From the NCBI GenBank assembly GCA_963855995.1, contig OY979725.1, forward strand, positions 3,100,001 through 3,164,000: DNA of 64,000 nt. The letters are read 5' to 3'. The position numbers were made by a program, and so were the translations under genes. Of the stretch, positions 1 through 12,970 are shown one piece after another (position 1 is the first letter of the stretch; the number at the start of each line of letters is the position of its first letter). Under the pieces are notes generated by a model. It was not told where the DNA came from and did not search any database. It worked only from the letters and a program-made list of their open reading frames with translations. The DNA comes from Muricea muricata (taxonomy: Eukaryota > Cnidaria > Anthozoa > Malacalcyonacea > Plexauridae).

Positions 1-47
1 AACTGATTATGACTAGCAGTTAATTGTTTAGTGATCGACGTACATAC

Positions 48-3000
48 CTTACAGTTCCCTTGGTGTTTTTCAAAGTCTGGGCAGCAAACATTTGTGAGAC
101 ACCGACCAATGAAATGCCATCCACTTCCAATATCTGATCATTTACTTGAATCCTACGGTAAAAAACAGAGGCAGATTCTGCTGTAGTGCTAGGCAGTGGA
201 AACTCAATACAGATTTCTTGTGGATTCATGACAGCAATCATTGGAATATGTACCTTCCATCAGCTTCTGCTGCTCCACCTGATGTTAGAGACTTCACAAA
301 AATGCCCAGTTTCTCAACACCAGAGTCTGTGCCGACACCGAGACCAACAATGCTTAAACCTAGGCCACGTTGATCTGAAAGTACAAAAATGAGAAGTTAT
401 GAACATATCAAGCTCAAGGCAAATTGTCAGGGGTAGAAAAATAAACAAGCACAAGTAGTACATGCAAGAAATCTATGAGCTTGGGTTTGTGGTCTACGCA
501 TGCAAAAATAAACAACTTGATCAATGTTGTGCTGCAACCTGTCAACAACTCTTGTCAACAAACAATGTTCATGGCTGTTGGAACAATACTGTTAACAGTT
601 GACAAATCAATTAGGTGTGATTAATTCAACTCAGTAATAGAGATGTTACACAAATAGATCATTCCCCAATTAGACAAAAACAGTACAGTTCGAAAGAGCA
701 TCCTAAATTTAGAGAAATTGTGAAGTTTGGTTGTAAAATATTGAAAAATGTCGAAAATATAGTACTATAAAGTTTGTGAATTTTGTATACTATTATGTGA
801 AAAAAAGCGTTACCACGTTTCCACATAGTGGTAACACTTTTCTGTGCACAATACAAAAGTTTACAAAATTTGCAAGTTACTCAGCTACACTATTGAAAAG
901 TGAAATCATTTACCATTAGACAAGTAAGAAAATAAATAGCACCACTGTGGTACATTCTAACAAGGGTATAACAAGAGTTGAAATCAGTTGTTATTGGGAT
1001 TGATTTCAAATGCAATATAACCCCCAGTTAATGCTCTAGTTGGGGTCCTGGTTGCAGCTTAGAGGGTTAATTTGAATACTAACCTCCTTTATCAAGATCC
1101 ACTGAGAAAATGTCCATTTTTTCGACACGTTTTTCAAGTTCCCACTCGGCCGAAGAACTCACGGGATCAATATCATCATTTCCTCTCTCGTAATCCAAGG
1201 GGTGGTGCGTCTCGTGAACACTGTGTGGTGTGTCAGAAAACCTTACCCCACGTTTGCCCTTGTCCTTTGGTTTTCTATCCGTATCATCTTTGGGAACTTC
1301 AAGGTCCTCGTGATGTTTCAGAATGTAATTGAAATGAAAGTTTCTTTTCAGTTCAGGCGATGTGGCACTACCACTCTCGTCATAAGATGAGTCGTGAACG
1401 GCATCGTCATCATCGTGCGTTTCATCATCATATTCCTTTGGCATTAAATCATCAATACTATCATTTCTTGGAATTGTTTTATCAGTCTTTTCTGCAAGTT
1501 CAATTGACTCGTTTGTTTCTAACAGTTCTTTATCTTCAATCACTTGTTCTGGAGACTCCTCAAGCCTACCAGAACCCAGTGTCTCGGCATCAGCTTCGCT
1601 GTCTTCTGAGTATAGCGGCCGCCGAAACGACTCCCTGGTGTAACGCTGTGTTGTCTTTTGAGGAGGCGGTGTGACCTCAGGGGCAACCCCCTCTTTCTTG
1701 AGAAAATCATGATACATTGATTTGTAGCTATCAGCTTGTGTGTGGCTTGCATCAAGCTGGGTACTTTCTGCAACATTTTGATCAGATTCAACATCATTGC
1801 CTTTGCCTGGTTTTGGAGGTGATGGGCTGGCAATGAACTGGGAAACATCGATATTACCCTTTGATGCCAAATTGTTGTCCTCGATTGGTTTATCATCAAC
1901 ATACTTCGGAGCAAGATCTTCACGATTTTCATCTTGCTGATGCGATGCTATCCTGGCACCTTGCTGAGGAGTTGCATCCACTCTCTGAGATTTTGTTGAA
2001 ACGTCATGTTCCTGAGAGGGTTCCCTGGGCGATATAAACCTTTCATCATCTCGTTTGTTCAACAGATCATTGGACCCGTGAAAGGACTGCCGTTTGGTTG
2101 TGGCATTGAAGGCTTCTGGTCCGTCAAACATTTTCTTAAGCTCTCCTGTGGGATGTCGTTTTTGCAGCATCTCGATAACTTTCTTATCGCTAATACGCTG
2201 CCGTGAATCATTTGGATCTCTTTCAAGTTCTGAATCATCGGAGGAATCTGATTCCTCTTCGCTTGAACTCTCTTTGGCAAATTTACTTGCATTAAGGCTA
2301 AGTCGCCATGCCCCCTTTGCTTCCTCCTGTGACAATTTAATACCCTTCATAGCCAGGCTGCTTTGGGTGGATGGACGCCCCTGTCCCCTGGATAATTTTG
2401 CACCGGGGTCAGAAAAAACTCTTGCTCTTTCCAAAGGCACAATATCTCCAGTCCATTCTTCCCTGTCAATATTTCCATTAGCAGGTGGATCAATATCTTC
2501 TCGTCTGTTTATTTGGTTACCTTTCTTCGACTGTGCGTCATGTGTTTTGATAGTTTCCTTGTTGACATTGTGTGAGCCCCTTGATAAGGCCTGATCTGTA
2601 TTGGCCCCATAACCAGACGTCTTAAAATGACTACCGGCTTCTTTCCTTCTGCTATTTTCGACTTTTGGCTCGCCATTGCCCGAATCAAACAAGCTACGCA
2701 GGTCTTTTACCCTCGGTCTCCGATCAGGTCTTTCACTTTGCGTTTCGTGGTTCGTGGGTGATGGGGAATTAGATTTCCTGTCATTGTTGATAAATGCTTG
2801 GCCGCCTAAATTGCCTCTGTACACATTGCTACGATTGCCAGACAAGTCCCGGTTTGTTTGCTTATCCGCTTGCTGCGCGGACGTTCTGTCTTGGAAGTTG
2901 TTCGTTCGCCCAAACGAAGGTGCCCTTTCGCCCTGCAACGCCGTGTTTCCGTTTTGAGCTAATGTCTCCTCCGTTTGCGAGCGACGATTCGATGAACTCT

Positions 3001-3205
3001 TTCGTAATAAATATTGATAGTATTTGTCCTCTTCGTCCTTCGAGGCAGGCAATTCAGTCTCTGCGGTTTGTGTGCCATTAAAATCTTGAATTCTGCGCGA
3101 TTCCACATCATCTAGAGTCCGTTTTCGCCTGCCTATGCGGTCATTGTTCAATTCTGGCCCAGAGTACTGAGTTCGTCTCGATGTTTGCACCGCATATTCT
3201 GACAT
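48..3205 (-). CDS. PPP1R9: Neurabin/spinophilin-like protein (5' part; runs off left edge)
   Basis: Scaffold that targets protein phosphatase 1 to actin-rich sites and synapses. Three exons fit: 1084-3205, 254-374 and 48-152, all with GT-AG boundaries and matching phases; the 3' half lies outside the window. The start is the first ATG after an in-frame TAA 18 bases upstream. Exon 1 encodes about 707 mostly disordered, charged residues, with an acidic serine run ([14 protein letters not shown]) near residue 310. Around residues 652-656 is RGVRF, a PP1-docking RVxF motif, followed by the neurabin signature [20 protein letters not shown]. Exons 2-3 form the PDZ domain: carboxylate loop region [14 protein letters not shown], then [10 protein letters not shown], then [20 protein letters not shown]. 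The order RVxF, linker, PDZ is diagnostic of neurabin/spinophilin. The N-terminal actin-binding region is not recognisable by eye. Family call very secure; neurabin versus spinophilin cannot be separated in a non-vertebrate. Confidence 0.95.
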
Positions 3206-3430
3206 TTGAAAGCGTTCCTTTTAACACTGTGGCAGTCTAATACAGCAAGCAGTTCTCCCTCATTAAAACCGCGGCAAAAATGTACCTCTGCAACGTGATT
3301 ATTGCCCACAAAAGGAAAGAAAATGGGACAACAAAAATATTATTATGTCGTTCAAAACATAGCAAGGAAAGGGTACTGGTCACGTGTCGCGTCTGGACCA
3401 ATCAGAACACCTTTGACAACACCGAACAAT
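3206..3430 (-). promoter_or_regulatory. Candidate 5'UTR/promoter of the neurabin gene
   Basis: Sequence directly upstream of the neurabin start codon. It contains a CACGTG E-box at 3381-3386 and a CCAAT box (gaccaatcag) at 3396-3405, about 180-195 bp before the ATG. No clear TATA box. Inferred from position and motifs only. Confidence 0.35.
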
Positions 3431-6400
3431 ACTAAAGAATGTATCAAACTATTTTCATACTTTGTTGCAATTTAATTCATGTGGAAAATATTTTTGGATT
3501 TTTTTGTTCATTTTCACATGTAAAATCTAGAAATCTTTGCATGGGACAGTTAAAAATGTTGCAAGAACTATAAACTTATCTTGGTTTTGAGCAAAAAACC
3601 ATGGTTTTAATGCGAGCGAGAAATATTTCGGTCATACAGACTACAGTACTATATATTTGAATAACAAGAAATCAATGCCGAAAGTGCATTCCACGGGGTC
3701 GTTATGGCTCAGAACCTGGTATTGTTCTTGAAATAATGGCACAGCGTTCGCGTGAATTCCTCAAAGAGAAAGAATGTCGATTGACAAAAATTAAGGAACA
3801 TAATCATGGAAACATTTTTGCTCTTTTATACTCAAATTAATCTTATCTCACAAATAAATATATTCATCCACTCGAAAGCCCGCATTCTTCAATTCCCACA
3901 GAGAAATTCAGTGTGAATTGGCAAATTGTTGGCAAATGACTAGTAATACAAATAATGTGAAAACTGACTTCCTAAAATTTCAAGGGCTTAGCCAAAAACA
4001 ACTTGAAAGCGTTTGCCAAAAATCTGATCAGGAAATTTTTGAAATTACTCCGGAACTGCTCTGAACAAAACAGGATAAAATTTGTAATTTATACAGAAAA
4101 TTTGCCTCAAATTAATCTTGCTTCACTACCAAATCTAAATCCGCCTAGCCCCCAGTCCAACCGCCAAGCTGTTACCTTATTAAGTGGAGCAACAGATACT
4201 GTTAAAAACATTTATCCTAGAAACAAGGCTACAAATGCCCACGTAATGTTTTTAACCATAGAAACAACGTTAACACGCTTCCTTGTCTGATTAGTGGCTA
4301 GCAATAAACCGAATGCGAAATCTAGCTCTCCCAGTTCAGTCAAAATATGGTTACCATGGAATAACATTTATTAAATTACGAGCTTGGGATTTCGGCTACG
4401 AGATTATAATTGAGTCGGTTGCCTTTGAGGTACCCTGATAACTAACTCCGATTTCGTGCACTTCACTGACAAAACGTGTATAAAGGAATCTACATATTTA
4501 ATAGTAAGAGATAGACACCTCGAAAGTCAGGATTTTAATGTCATATATAGGCCTAGTTAGGGGTCTATATATTACATCCTTTGTATTTATTTCTAAAATA
4601 TAAATCGACAGCGAGTTAATACTTCGCCATGAAAATGATCTAGCTATCGAGGAACCGATAACCAATAGATCATAGGCAATTCAATCATAGTATTTGCACT
4701 AGTTAACAATTAGATTACGAGCTCGAGATTTCTAAGCTTTGATACTGTAGTTCATGCCCGACTCCAACTATCAACGCATGGACATCGACAGGGAGTAACC
4801 TAATTGTTTTAGTAGAATAAGAGATTAGAAATTGACTTTCAGGCCATCATGTTAAAGAAATACTTCAAACAAGTAGCTTTGAATTGCAAACATAAAAACT
4901 GCATCGGGAAAACTGTTGCTTTGCTACCCGCTATCTATCGAGGAATCAGATAGCAGAGCAGTCAATCAAATGACAGCATTTGCAATATGGTAAACTAGTA
5001 TGATTCCAAGAATATACTGGCATGATTCCATGATAACGCACTTCTCATTTCCCGAAATTTTGCATGACGAAAAACTACAGTTTCACCGTGAAAAATAGAA
5101 GGCGACTGCCGCACGCATTATAGTGATATACGGAGCAAATATAGCATTGTTCAAACAAACATGAGAATCGATATGAATTGAAAGGAAGAGTTTGTATGAA
5201 AGTTTTCTCCAGACATATTTATTATTATCGACTTTTGACTCAGAGCAAGTGCAAAGCTAGCGCTTAAATTGGGAAAGGACGAATGTTAATATATTCGTAT
5301 CATCTGGCGACCAATCTCTTTTGAAATAAGGCTGAGCATGCAAGAAATGAATGTATAAGGCCCCCTCCCCAATTAAAGCGTAGCTTCGCCCCCTCCCCCC
5401 TACGTTTGCCCCGGAGTAAGACGATGCACAAATATCCTTTTCACCTGAGTATAACAAAATGCGAGACATAAAATTTAAGATGCAAAAGCAATCTTATACT
5501 TTTGACTCAGTTTTACTTCTGCGTAGAAAACAGGTATATTTTGTAATATATCTGTGATCTATAAAGAATTAGCACTGAGCCAGAACTTCATACAATTTCT
5601 TCCTCCTATAATCGCTTTGTATAATGAGCTATTCAACTCTCGAGGCCGGTCAACATAAGCAAAGCTCACGTCAATTCTTCGGTTTCACTGGAACCTTTTT
5701 CAGTAATTCTGAGTGGGGGTCAACCCAAAATGTATTGATGATTGTACTGCTCTGGAGCAAGCAAATCTCACGAAATTGCACACATTTGCTGCCAAACACA
5801 AGGTCAACACATACAGTGAAATTTTTTTCAGTCTGATGACAGTGTATCGATTTGGAGTTGACCCCCAGTGAAATTTATGACGTCACGTGAAACCCAAGAA
5901 ATTCCACTGAAATCTCAACTCTCGCTTTGACGACGATTGATGAGAATCAATCATGAGATCTGGCGGTAAAGCGAGAACCAGACTTGCATCTCTCATCAAC
6001 TCTCATTCTCGCCTTGACCGCAGGGTCGTTTTCGCATTTCATTGTTGAGATATCAGACGCGACTGAGACGGGAAAAAAAACAACAGGCGAATTAATTAGT
6101 TGTTCTGAAAGCGGAAATCTTACGTTCTAAGATCAATATAGTCAAGGTCGCACGATGCCAGTGAAACTAATCCTGCTTCAGTTCTGAAGAGGGGCGAAGT
6201 CAGAGAGTTAATTGAAGGGGTTGTATATCCATACATGCGTGTTCTGCTCGACTAATCTCTTTTGAAATCAACCTTGTTTCAAAAGCCAAATATATTAATA
6301 TACCCCCCCACCCCATTCACCCTCTAGCTATGCCTCTGGCTCTAAACCACCTTGCTGAGTCTACGACTTCATATTTAGCTTTTCACGTATGGTTTGTAGG

Positions 6401-6992
6401 CTAATGAATCATCAGTTTCTTCATAGACAATCAATCGCTGGCCCTCCATGAACGATATTTATAGCTTCAATTTGATATACAGTCCGAAGTACTTCAACTC
6501 AAAACTTAGAAAAAAAGTAGCTTAGCTCCACCCATTAACTATCGAGTAAGCGTTCCAGTTGTATGATAGTTGTTATCAATGGTTTCATGCCAAGTAACCA
6601 AACCTTGAAGAAATCTGCAGGTAGGGCGCTGAGTCCCAGTCTCCCCGTGTGGCGAGAAGGATCACCACTTGATAAGCGTGGTATTCCGTGTCAGGGAAAA
6701 ACCCACAAGCCATTCTTATTCAATGAGCGTCCACTAAACAAAACATTAATTTGCATTCAAGCCAACTCAGTTGCTTTAATAACAATAATAAAGAACATTA
6801 AAATTTTCCCCTAACAAAAATATTTTACATTTCTCACCGCAACCGGTGAATAATTCCTAAATAACGAATTTAAATAAACACTAACATTATTATTGTAGAA
6901 TCATAATTGTATATTTCACTTGCAGTAAACATTATGTGGGTGGGCGCTAATTCGACACAGTCACAGAGGTAGGCCACTTCTTCATCGACTTT
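3431..6992. other. Gene-poor, repeat-rich spacer
   Basis: No coding region could be supported. The short open frames lack family resemblance and splice context. Degenerate dispersed repeats occupy much of 4.3-5.1 kb. A TGACGTCACGTG string lies near 5878-5889. Around 5.93-6.03 kb are copies of the 'ctctcatcaactctcattctc' terminal sequence also seen near 42.5 and 56.3 kb. Confidence 0.5.
4730..5015 (-). repeat. Dispersed repeat, copy A (reverse of 34.85-35.12 kb)
   Basis: The reverse complement shares the order of conserved blocks with 34851-35125: actagt..., attgcaaatgctgt, cctcgatagayagcg, ttctactaaaacaatt and attrgattac. The two copies are clearly homologous but diverged, consistent with an old non-autonomous element. 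A further partial copy adjoins at about 4590-4745. Confidence 0.65.
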
Positions 6993-7532
6993 CTATATGT
7001 TCGCTTGTACCCGAACCAATGTTTCTGTCCGATGCTTGGCTATTTTCGCGGCGCTGTACTCATGTCTACCTTGTGCATTTAAGCAACAGTTCCGCCGACA
7101 GCTACATGGGAACGTTCCTTCGTCGACCTGACATCCGATGCCGTTCAAACAACAGCTACAAGTCTGTGGGAAGCAGTAATCCCCACAACTACAGCCGCAG
7201 TTCAGCCGTGATATTCGAATATCGCGAGCTACCTTCAGTTCGCTCTTCTTCCATTTTTTAACGCCGGCCAAGCGCAGTAGCTTCTGGCGCAGTTTCGACG
7301 GCAAAGGTTCTCTTTCGAACTGGGCAAAATCGTCGCTTATCGTACACTGTTCCGAGTGTGAATGTCTCAGAGATAAGCCAAGGGCAACTCCTGCTAACGA
7401 AGGAACGCAGCTGAAGCTTTGAACCCGTTGAAAGTAAAACACGGTAACGTCCCCATAATGTACTGACTTCTTAGCCAATTTCTTTGCCCTATCGTTTCTA
7501 CACTCGTCATCTTCTAATTTTCTTTTGGCCAT
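6993..7532 (-). CDS. CSRNP: Cysteine/serine-rich nuclear protein (CSRNP/AXUD1 family), compact single-exon form
   Basis: CSRNPs are nuclear DNA-binding transcriptional regulators; the Drosophila and vertebrate members are linked to Axin/Wnt and immediate-early responses. This 179-residue protein has the two family blocks. Residues about 21-58 carry SVHYGDVTVFYFQRVQSF...CVPS, with a following GLSLRHS. Residues about 109-176 form the Cys-rich block RLNCGCSCGDYCFPQTCSC..GIGCQVD, then FPCSC and the conserved tail region GRHEYSAAKI..HRTETLVRVQ. Between them is LPSKLRQKLLRLAGV, as in the family. The ATG is preceded by an in-frame TAG 45 bases upstream, so the start is firm. The protein ends just after the conserved block, whereas vertebrate CSRNPs exceed 500 residues, so the C-terminal activation region is missing or encoded by an exon not found. 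No intron is needed. Confidence 0.92.
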   Translation of the reverse strand: MAKRKLEDDECRNDRAKKLAKKSVHYGDVTVFYFQRVQSFSCVPSLAGVALGLSLRHSHSEQCTISDDFAQFEREPLPSKLRQKLLRLAGVKKWKKSELKVARDIRISRLNCGCSCGDYCFPQTCSCCLNGIGCQVDEGTFPCSCRRNCCLNAQGRHEYSAAKIAKHRTETLVRVQANI

Positions 7533-9200
7533 TCCACATATGTTCGTCGGCGAGCGCTTGCAGCTATATAGGTTCTAAGATTATGAGGGATATTATCAAT
7601 ATGTGGCCAAGTTCGACCGACGTAAATCAAAACATATTTCACCGTCACCAACCAATGGTATTCCAATACGATACAGTCGGCCTTCACATGGAGAATTCGA
7701 GCACAGTCTATTTCCGTCATGGCATGAGACTGCAATTTTGGTCACTGGGCAATGTCGACGTTTGTACCAGTTGAAAGGCTTTCTGGAAGAATGCCTGTGC
7801 AGGTGGCTATTGCTTTGGAAAAAACGCACGGCGTTCGCTTCGCATCGTTCGCTCGAATTGTCCCCCTCCCCAATTTCCTACGACAATATTTGCAGTTCCC
7901 CCCATAAATTTTGTGTGTGAATTGTGATCTCTATTGGGAACAAATGGCATTTGTTTATAATCTTTTTTTGTGGCGTATTTATGTTTGACATTAATAGACA
8001 TGTCTAGGCTGACGTGACCCCAAGGGCAAACACACAAGGTGTCCAATGGAGCGAGTAATGAATGGACAACTGAAGTGCCATACATTTATTTTATTTATAA
8101 GGCAAAACTATTTTAAATTAAAATAAGATTTTGTGGAAACGCCACGTAAATCTGTCATCGCAAAGCTTTCGATCCGTAAGCATTAAGCAAGGAACCTCAT
8201 AAGTGCCAATAATAATAATGCAAATAAAAATAATACAAAATTATATTTTAATTTAATATTCACCATGCAAACATACAAGGAACTTATTAGAAAACTATTG
8301 CATCACAACAGTCCACTAATCGCTTGAATATAAGCTCTGGCCTTTGACCGTGTAAATTGGGAATTTTTCGAACAAACGCATTGCTCAAAAATTCCCGATT
8401 CACACGTCAAAAAATATTTGGCAGATAATATTTCTGGAAGTTTGAGCGTGCAAAAGGGATTCAAAGGCGGAGTTGCAGCTGCAATTTTTCTCGCAACTTG
8501 CAATTTAATTCCGACTTAAGCTGACGTTATGTAAAATTAGAAGAAGTAACAGGTTTTCCGCCAAAATTCTTTACTCAGTTCTAAAGACGTCTTTTAAAGC
8601 ATAATGTGAATTAGATTCATAATTTCTAGCACATTTTTAATAAAAACAGCCAAAGTGGTTTCCCTCAAGAAAGTATATTTGCCCGTGTTCACGGTGGAAA
8701 ATGTACAATTTTTTCATGTACAATTTTTTCTTGCCAGGATACTTGCCCAAAGCTATAAATGCCAGCTTTCAAACAGCAAATCAGCCGTTACACAACGGCT
8801 GTCAAATTCACTTGTCAAGTAATTGTGCAGTATAGTACGTTAACCCGCCCTACTGGATTTGACCTGTGCAACGAGCTCTTGACCGCGCGCGAATTTCCTT
8901 GCCACAGGAGATTGGGACGGGCCAAAATCACTACTGTGAGACATATGGAGCTCGTCAGAACTTCCCAGGGAGGGGTATCGGGCAAAACTACAGGTTTGAC
9001 ATATTCGACAATCTCCCTAATGCAGCTGCCAAATCCCGCGGGTTTGCCCGCTAACCTGGGCAAACTATTAACTCTTGCACTATAATTTACTGTGAAATGG
9101 ATCTTTTTTGTAAAATTATAATTACACAATCCATCATCCTCTCCATCAAGTTTGTTTGCTTTCAAAGCATGATTTATCGTATGTAAATTTCTGACCTGGG
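7533..9200. other. Intergenic between CSRNP and the 3' end of LETMD1
   Basis: Upstream flank of CSRNP and downstream flank of LETMD1. A TATA-like ctatatag lies about 37 bp upstream of the CSRNP ATG, too close to be a certain TATA box. A GC-richer patch at about 8830-9060 stands out from the AT-rich flanks, but no family is recognisable on either strand. No other gene supported. Confidence 0.45.
8343..8411. repeat. Imperfect hairpin / small foldback
   Basis: tttgaccgtgtaaattggg ... is followed after a 17-base loop by its near reverse complement, cccgattcacacgtcaaa. Stem about 26 bp with few mismatches. Possibly a MITE remnant. Confidence 0.55.
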
Positions 9201-12200
9201 CTACGTTTTTGCGTCGTCTCTCGGCACGCCTTCATCGTCCAATGCCTTAAATACGGCATGATGTGCAAGAAATGACGTTTCGTTTTCTGAAAGAAAAAGA
9301 AGAGACCCGCGATGAATACATATAACTCCTGGCGAAGCATGTCGTACTGAAACCAGCAAACACAAAACCGGAACATCAGGTCAAAATGCTAATACACAAG
9401 TATGCTGTTGATGTCTGTATAGGTAAGAGTTCACTAATTGGAACGCGTGATATTAGTGCAGATAACTGTACATTTCCCTATGTTCAAAGCATAGTCTATT
9501 TGACGTTTACTTTCAAACAGTTGAATACATCACATCGGAACAGTAGGTTGTGAGTCTATCATTAGAAAAATACCAAACTTAGTTAGCCCTCAAGTAAGTG
9601 GCATAAAGACGGTATTTTAATCCAAACGATATAAATACCTGATACGTGTTTGGAGACATCAAGCCAGCTTTCAAGCCAAATATGAAGATCACTTGAAGAC
9701 ATGTTGGATGTGTCCAATCCACGTACGTGACATGCCTAGATTTGGGAATTAAAATGAAATTAATTTAACATTCGTACGCCATTTTTAGGAATTAGCAAAT
9801 TCTCTTTTCTTATACAGCCCTAAACTTTGACGTTAAGTATTAGTTCATTTTAAAACTCAAGCTCCCCCCCCCGTCCTCCTGGTTCATCACTCCAGTTAAG
9901 GACTATTCAGAACTCACTACTCACTCACTGACCTCTTTTAACTGCTTTTCACTCAATGTTTCTATTCCTTCGCGAGCAAGTGCAACATCATCTTTATGAA
10001 TGACAATCATTTCTTTCTTTAGATTTCTCTTTAGCAGAAACGACGGCCACCACGATCTCATTATCCAAAACGAACACAATTTTTGCTGCAGAAACGAAAA
10101 AATACAAACTAGTAGCAAAACACAAAACAACGTATGTCCGACATCAAAGCTTTCTCTTCACATTAGGTACAACTTAACACTCACTAAATGCTTCCGTTCC
10201 AGATTCTCTAATTTGAAAATTCCACTTGAAAAAGCTGAAAAGGCCTTTTCAACAGGTGCATCAATATCTAAGTCAGCCTAAAACGAAACAGGTATCACTA
10301 CAATCAAACAGTTGAGGGATAAACAGTTAAGGTAATGTTGCTGACTGATTAAACAGCAAGATACAGGATTTTGAGTACAGACATCAGAGATACTGCCAAG
10401 CATTTTTGTCAACTACGGTACAATTTTTTTTGTAAATATTGAGTTTTTCAAGGAAAGCAATATATTGAAAGAAATAAAGAAGTACAAATTTTTTATCCAC
10501 ATTTTGGCACATGTATCCCTAGGTTAAAAAATGAGAATAATAACGTTAAACGCATTTATACTGTTTTTATGTGGCTAAAACATTAAAATTGATAAATTAT
10601 GACAACACTTTGAGAGCCCGTTACTGATTGCGTTCAGTGATCTCGCACATTAGTGGTGCAATATGCTAACTTACAGTGGGGGGTCATAAGTCTGAGTCCA
10701 CTCCAATTTTTGTGAGCCACTTAGAAATATTGTCATACCTCCAAAATTTTTACAAATTGAAACATGCACATTAGGTTCTTAAACATGCACATTAGATACT
10801 CAGACATGCACATTATGTTTGCAAGTGCTTTGTACATTTTTTGCTTTAATTTTTTTGCAATGTTTCCCAATTTTGGCAATGTTAGTTTTTGCTGTCCCAA
10901 AGATTTAAATCGAGTTAGAGCAAAAACGGTTACCCTGAATAATGAAGTGTCTTTGAGAATTGAGATGACAATTTCTAGTTGCCAAATAATTATAATTTTG
11001 TCATCAAAATAAGCATAATTGAGCCAACAAGAACAGAAAATTTGATAAAGACAGAGTGAGATTGTGGTGTCAAATTAACATTGAAACATAATTTTGGCGA
11101 AAACAGTCTGGACAGATGTGTTAATGATCAGTTCGTGATATTTAAATGGAAATCAGTATTCCTAAACATCATCACATTCACCAAAGGTTCGCTGTACTGC
11201 ATGGAAAAGGCTGTGTGGGAGATGATTTATAAACGCTGCTCTAATTTATGTAAACTGCATTTCACAAAGACATGAAAAGCAACTTGATTTAGTGCTCATT
11301 TGCTTCAGCCTTTATCTCCTTTCCTTAATCTAATTGCAAACTTATGGGGCCATTTTAAAGAAAAAAATGAAGTAGACAACCAGCAGCCAGGACAAGTTTT
11401 GAGATAAAACCATTCCTTGTTAAAAACAAATTACACCTGTTTTAATCCTTATTAATCTACGATGAAATAAATGCAAAAAAACAGCACAAAATATTTTAAA
11501 AGCAATATTATGGTCAAGCTAACTGATATACATTAAACAAATTCTCACCATCATAGTTATTTTGTGCAACAATTGATGCTCTCTATTTCCAGGTTTCTTT
11601 GTCTCTTCATTGATGAAATTAAATATGGAATAGCGATGTTCTGCTCTCTCTTTGCTGTCCAAAGCTATGAATTTCTCTCTCTGTTTTGCTGTCCAGAAAT
11701 GATAGGAAAGAAATGTTCGAGGCCTCAAAAACCTGAGCAAAGAAAATGCTAGCTATTTCAGTCAGACTCCCTAAAAATGGTTCCCAACTTAAGGTTTTGT
11801 ACTCACCCAATTATTGGTCCAAGATAACCAACAACTGGCAAGCAAGATAGAGCCACTATTGGCAAGGTCTTTTTTAAATTCTTCTGAGTCTGCATTGCAA
11901 AACAGTTACAGAAAATATGAATGACTATGCAAATCAATTTACAAACTATAAACGGGTAATTAGTGTTTTCGATATTTTCTCAATTGTACTATGCACCACA
12001 GACTTCATGGGAGCAGTACTTGGCAAATCTAGGATTTCCTCCCAGAGGAGGTTAAAAAACCCAGGGGGTTGGATCTGCCTCAGAATTAGATTGGTAATTT
12101 TCTCAGGGGAAGCATTTCTGCCATGGAGGGGCAGCAACCTTGCCATGGGGTACCCACACTCTAGCGATGCCTCTGGATGCAAGTTGTAGTATTTATCAGC

Positions 12201-12970
12201 TTGACATGAGTAGGTGATGAAGTCAGACTTGATCGCAACTTGATATTGTAAAAATCAGACTTGATCGCAACTTGGTATTTGCAGACTGGGTACAAGTTGT
12301 TGAAAGAAACTGGCATCAAGTTTATGGATAAACTTGGGAATTAACTTGCAACAAGCTTGTTGACAACATGTAACAAGCTTATTATCATCAAGCCTGCTGC
12401 AAGTGAAGTCAACGCATCATGATATCGCCTTATTGGCTTCCCGCTTCACAACTACCAGGTAAAAAGTCTGCTGCAGACTTGCTGCATCTTCTCTGTTTCT
12501 CACGGTATATCTATCTACCATTTTTAAGTGTAGTTTTTTATAACGCTTATCACCTTAAACATTTTCCATAGATCTTTTCTCGTCAATACATCATAGTTCC
12601 CATTGTTGGCACGTAGTTTTCGCCTGATTTTCCACGTCAATTTAACATCGTTAAATAAATGCTTGAATCCCAAATAAAAATCATAAAGAATCTTTTTTAA
12701 CTGCTGATACCTGCCCACTAAAGTTGCTGTATCCGTGCTAGTACAACGAAAAACCAAATTATTGACTTCCTGCCGTTTGTCGCTCACTCCTCTAGGGGAA
12801 ATAAGGCTATTTGTTCGCTTTTTCTCCACAAATATGCATGACGCGCTTCGAGAGCTAAAGTAATAACATCTAGAGGCATGCTTATAAGCAAAATTTCCAG
12901 CGTTTAGACAGTTAAATCTCGTCGAACGAGAGCAATTTTTATGTACAAAATTTGCTGCACTGGCCGCCAT
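9201..12970 (-). CDS. LETMD1: LETM1 domain-containing protein 1 (mitochondrial membrane protein)
   Basis: Seven exons assemble into one open frame of 370 residues: 12554-12970, 11807-11889, 11549-11732, 10185-10277, 9933-10085, 9639-9735 and 9201-9286. All have GT-AG borders and consistent phases. Human LETMD1 is about 360 residues. The N-terminus looks like a mitochondrial presequence (MAASAANFVHKNCSRSTRF, no acidic residues). Exon 1 ends in the charged block LFNDVKLTWKIRRKLR. Residues about 148-167 (LPIVALSCLPVVGYLGPIIG) are the single transmembrane segment. Exon 3 has PRTFLSYHFWTAKQREKF, matching the family's PRxLLxxHFWTxKQ. Exons 5-6 carry the LETM1-type segment EGIETLSEKQLKE-ACHVRGLD and DLHIWLESWLDVS. 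The family is reported in mitochondrial and respiratory functions. Introns hold repeats. It lies head to head with CCDC51. The fifth donor (GTCAGT) is the weakest junction. Confidence 0.94.
12225..12420. repeat. ACTTGTTG-type degenerate repeat in LETMD1 intron 1
   Basis: Many variants of acttg/caagt/ttgttg words, including two near-identical 'atcagacttgatcgcaactt' blocks around 12.23-12.28 kb. It resembles the larger array at 62.05-62.56 kb. Confidence 0.5.

Noticed and set aside
1360-2594. Several plus-strand open frames over the first neurabin exon
   Set aside because: Shadows of the long minus-strand coding exon; no family resemblance.
6600-6730. GC-richer patch with 'gggcgctgagtcccagtctcc', considered as a small RNA gene
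   Set aside because: No recognisable snRNA, tRNA or 5S promoter or fold was found by eye.
8815-9165. 116-codon minus-strand frame and 108-codon plus-strand frame 3' of LETMD1
   Set aside because: They overlap each other on opposite strands in a compositionally distinct patch; neither shows a domain or splice signals.
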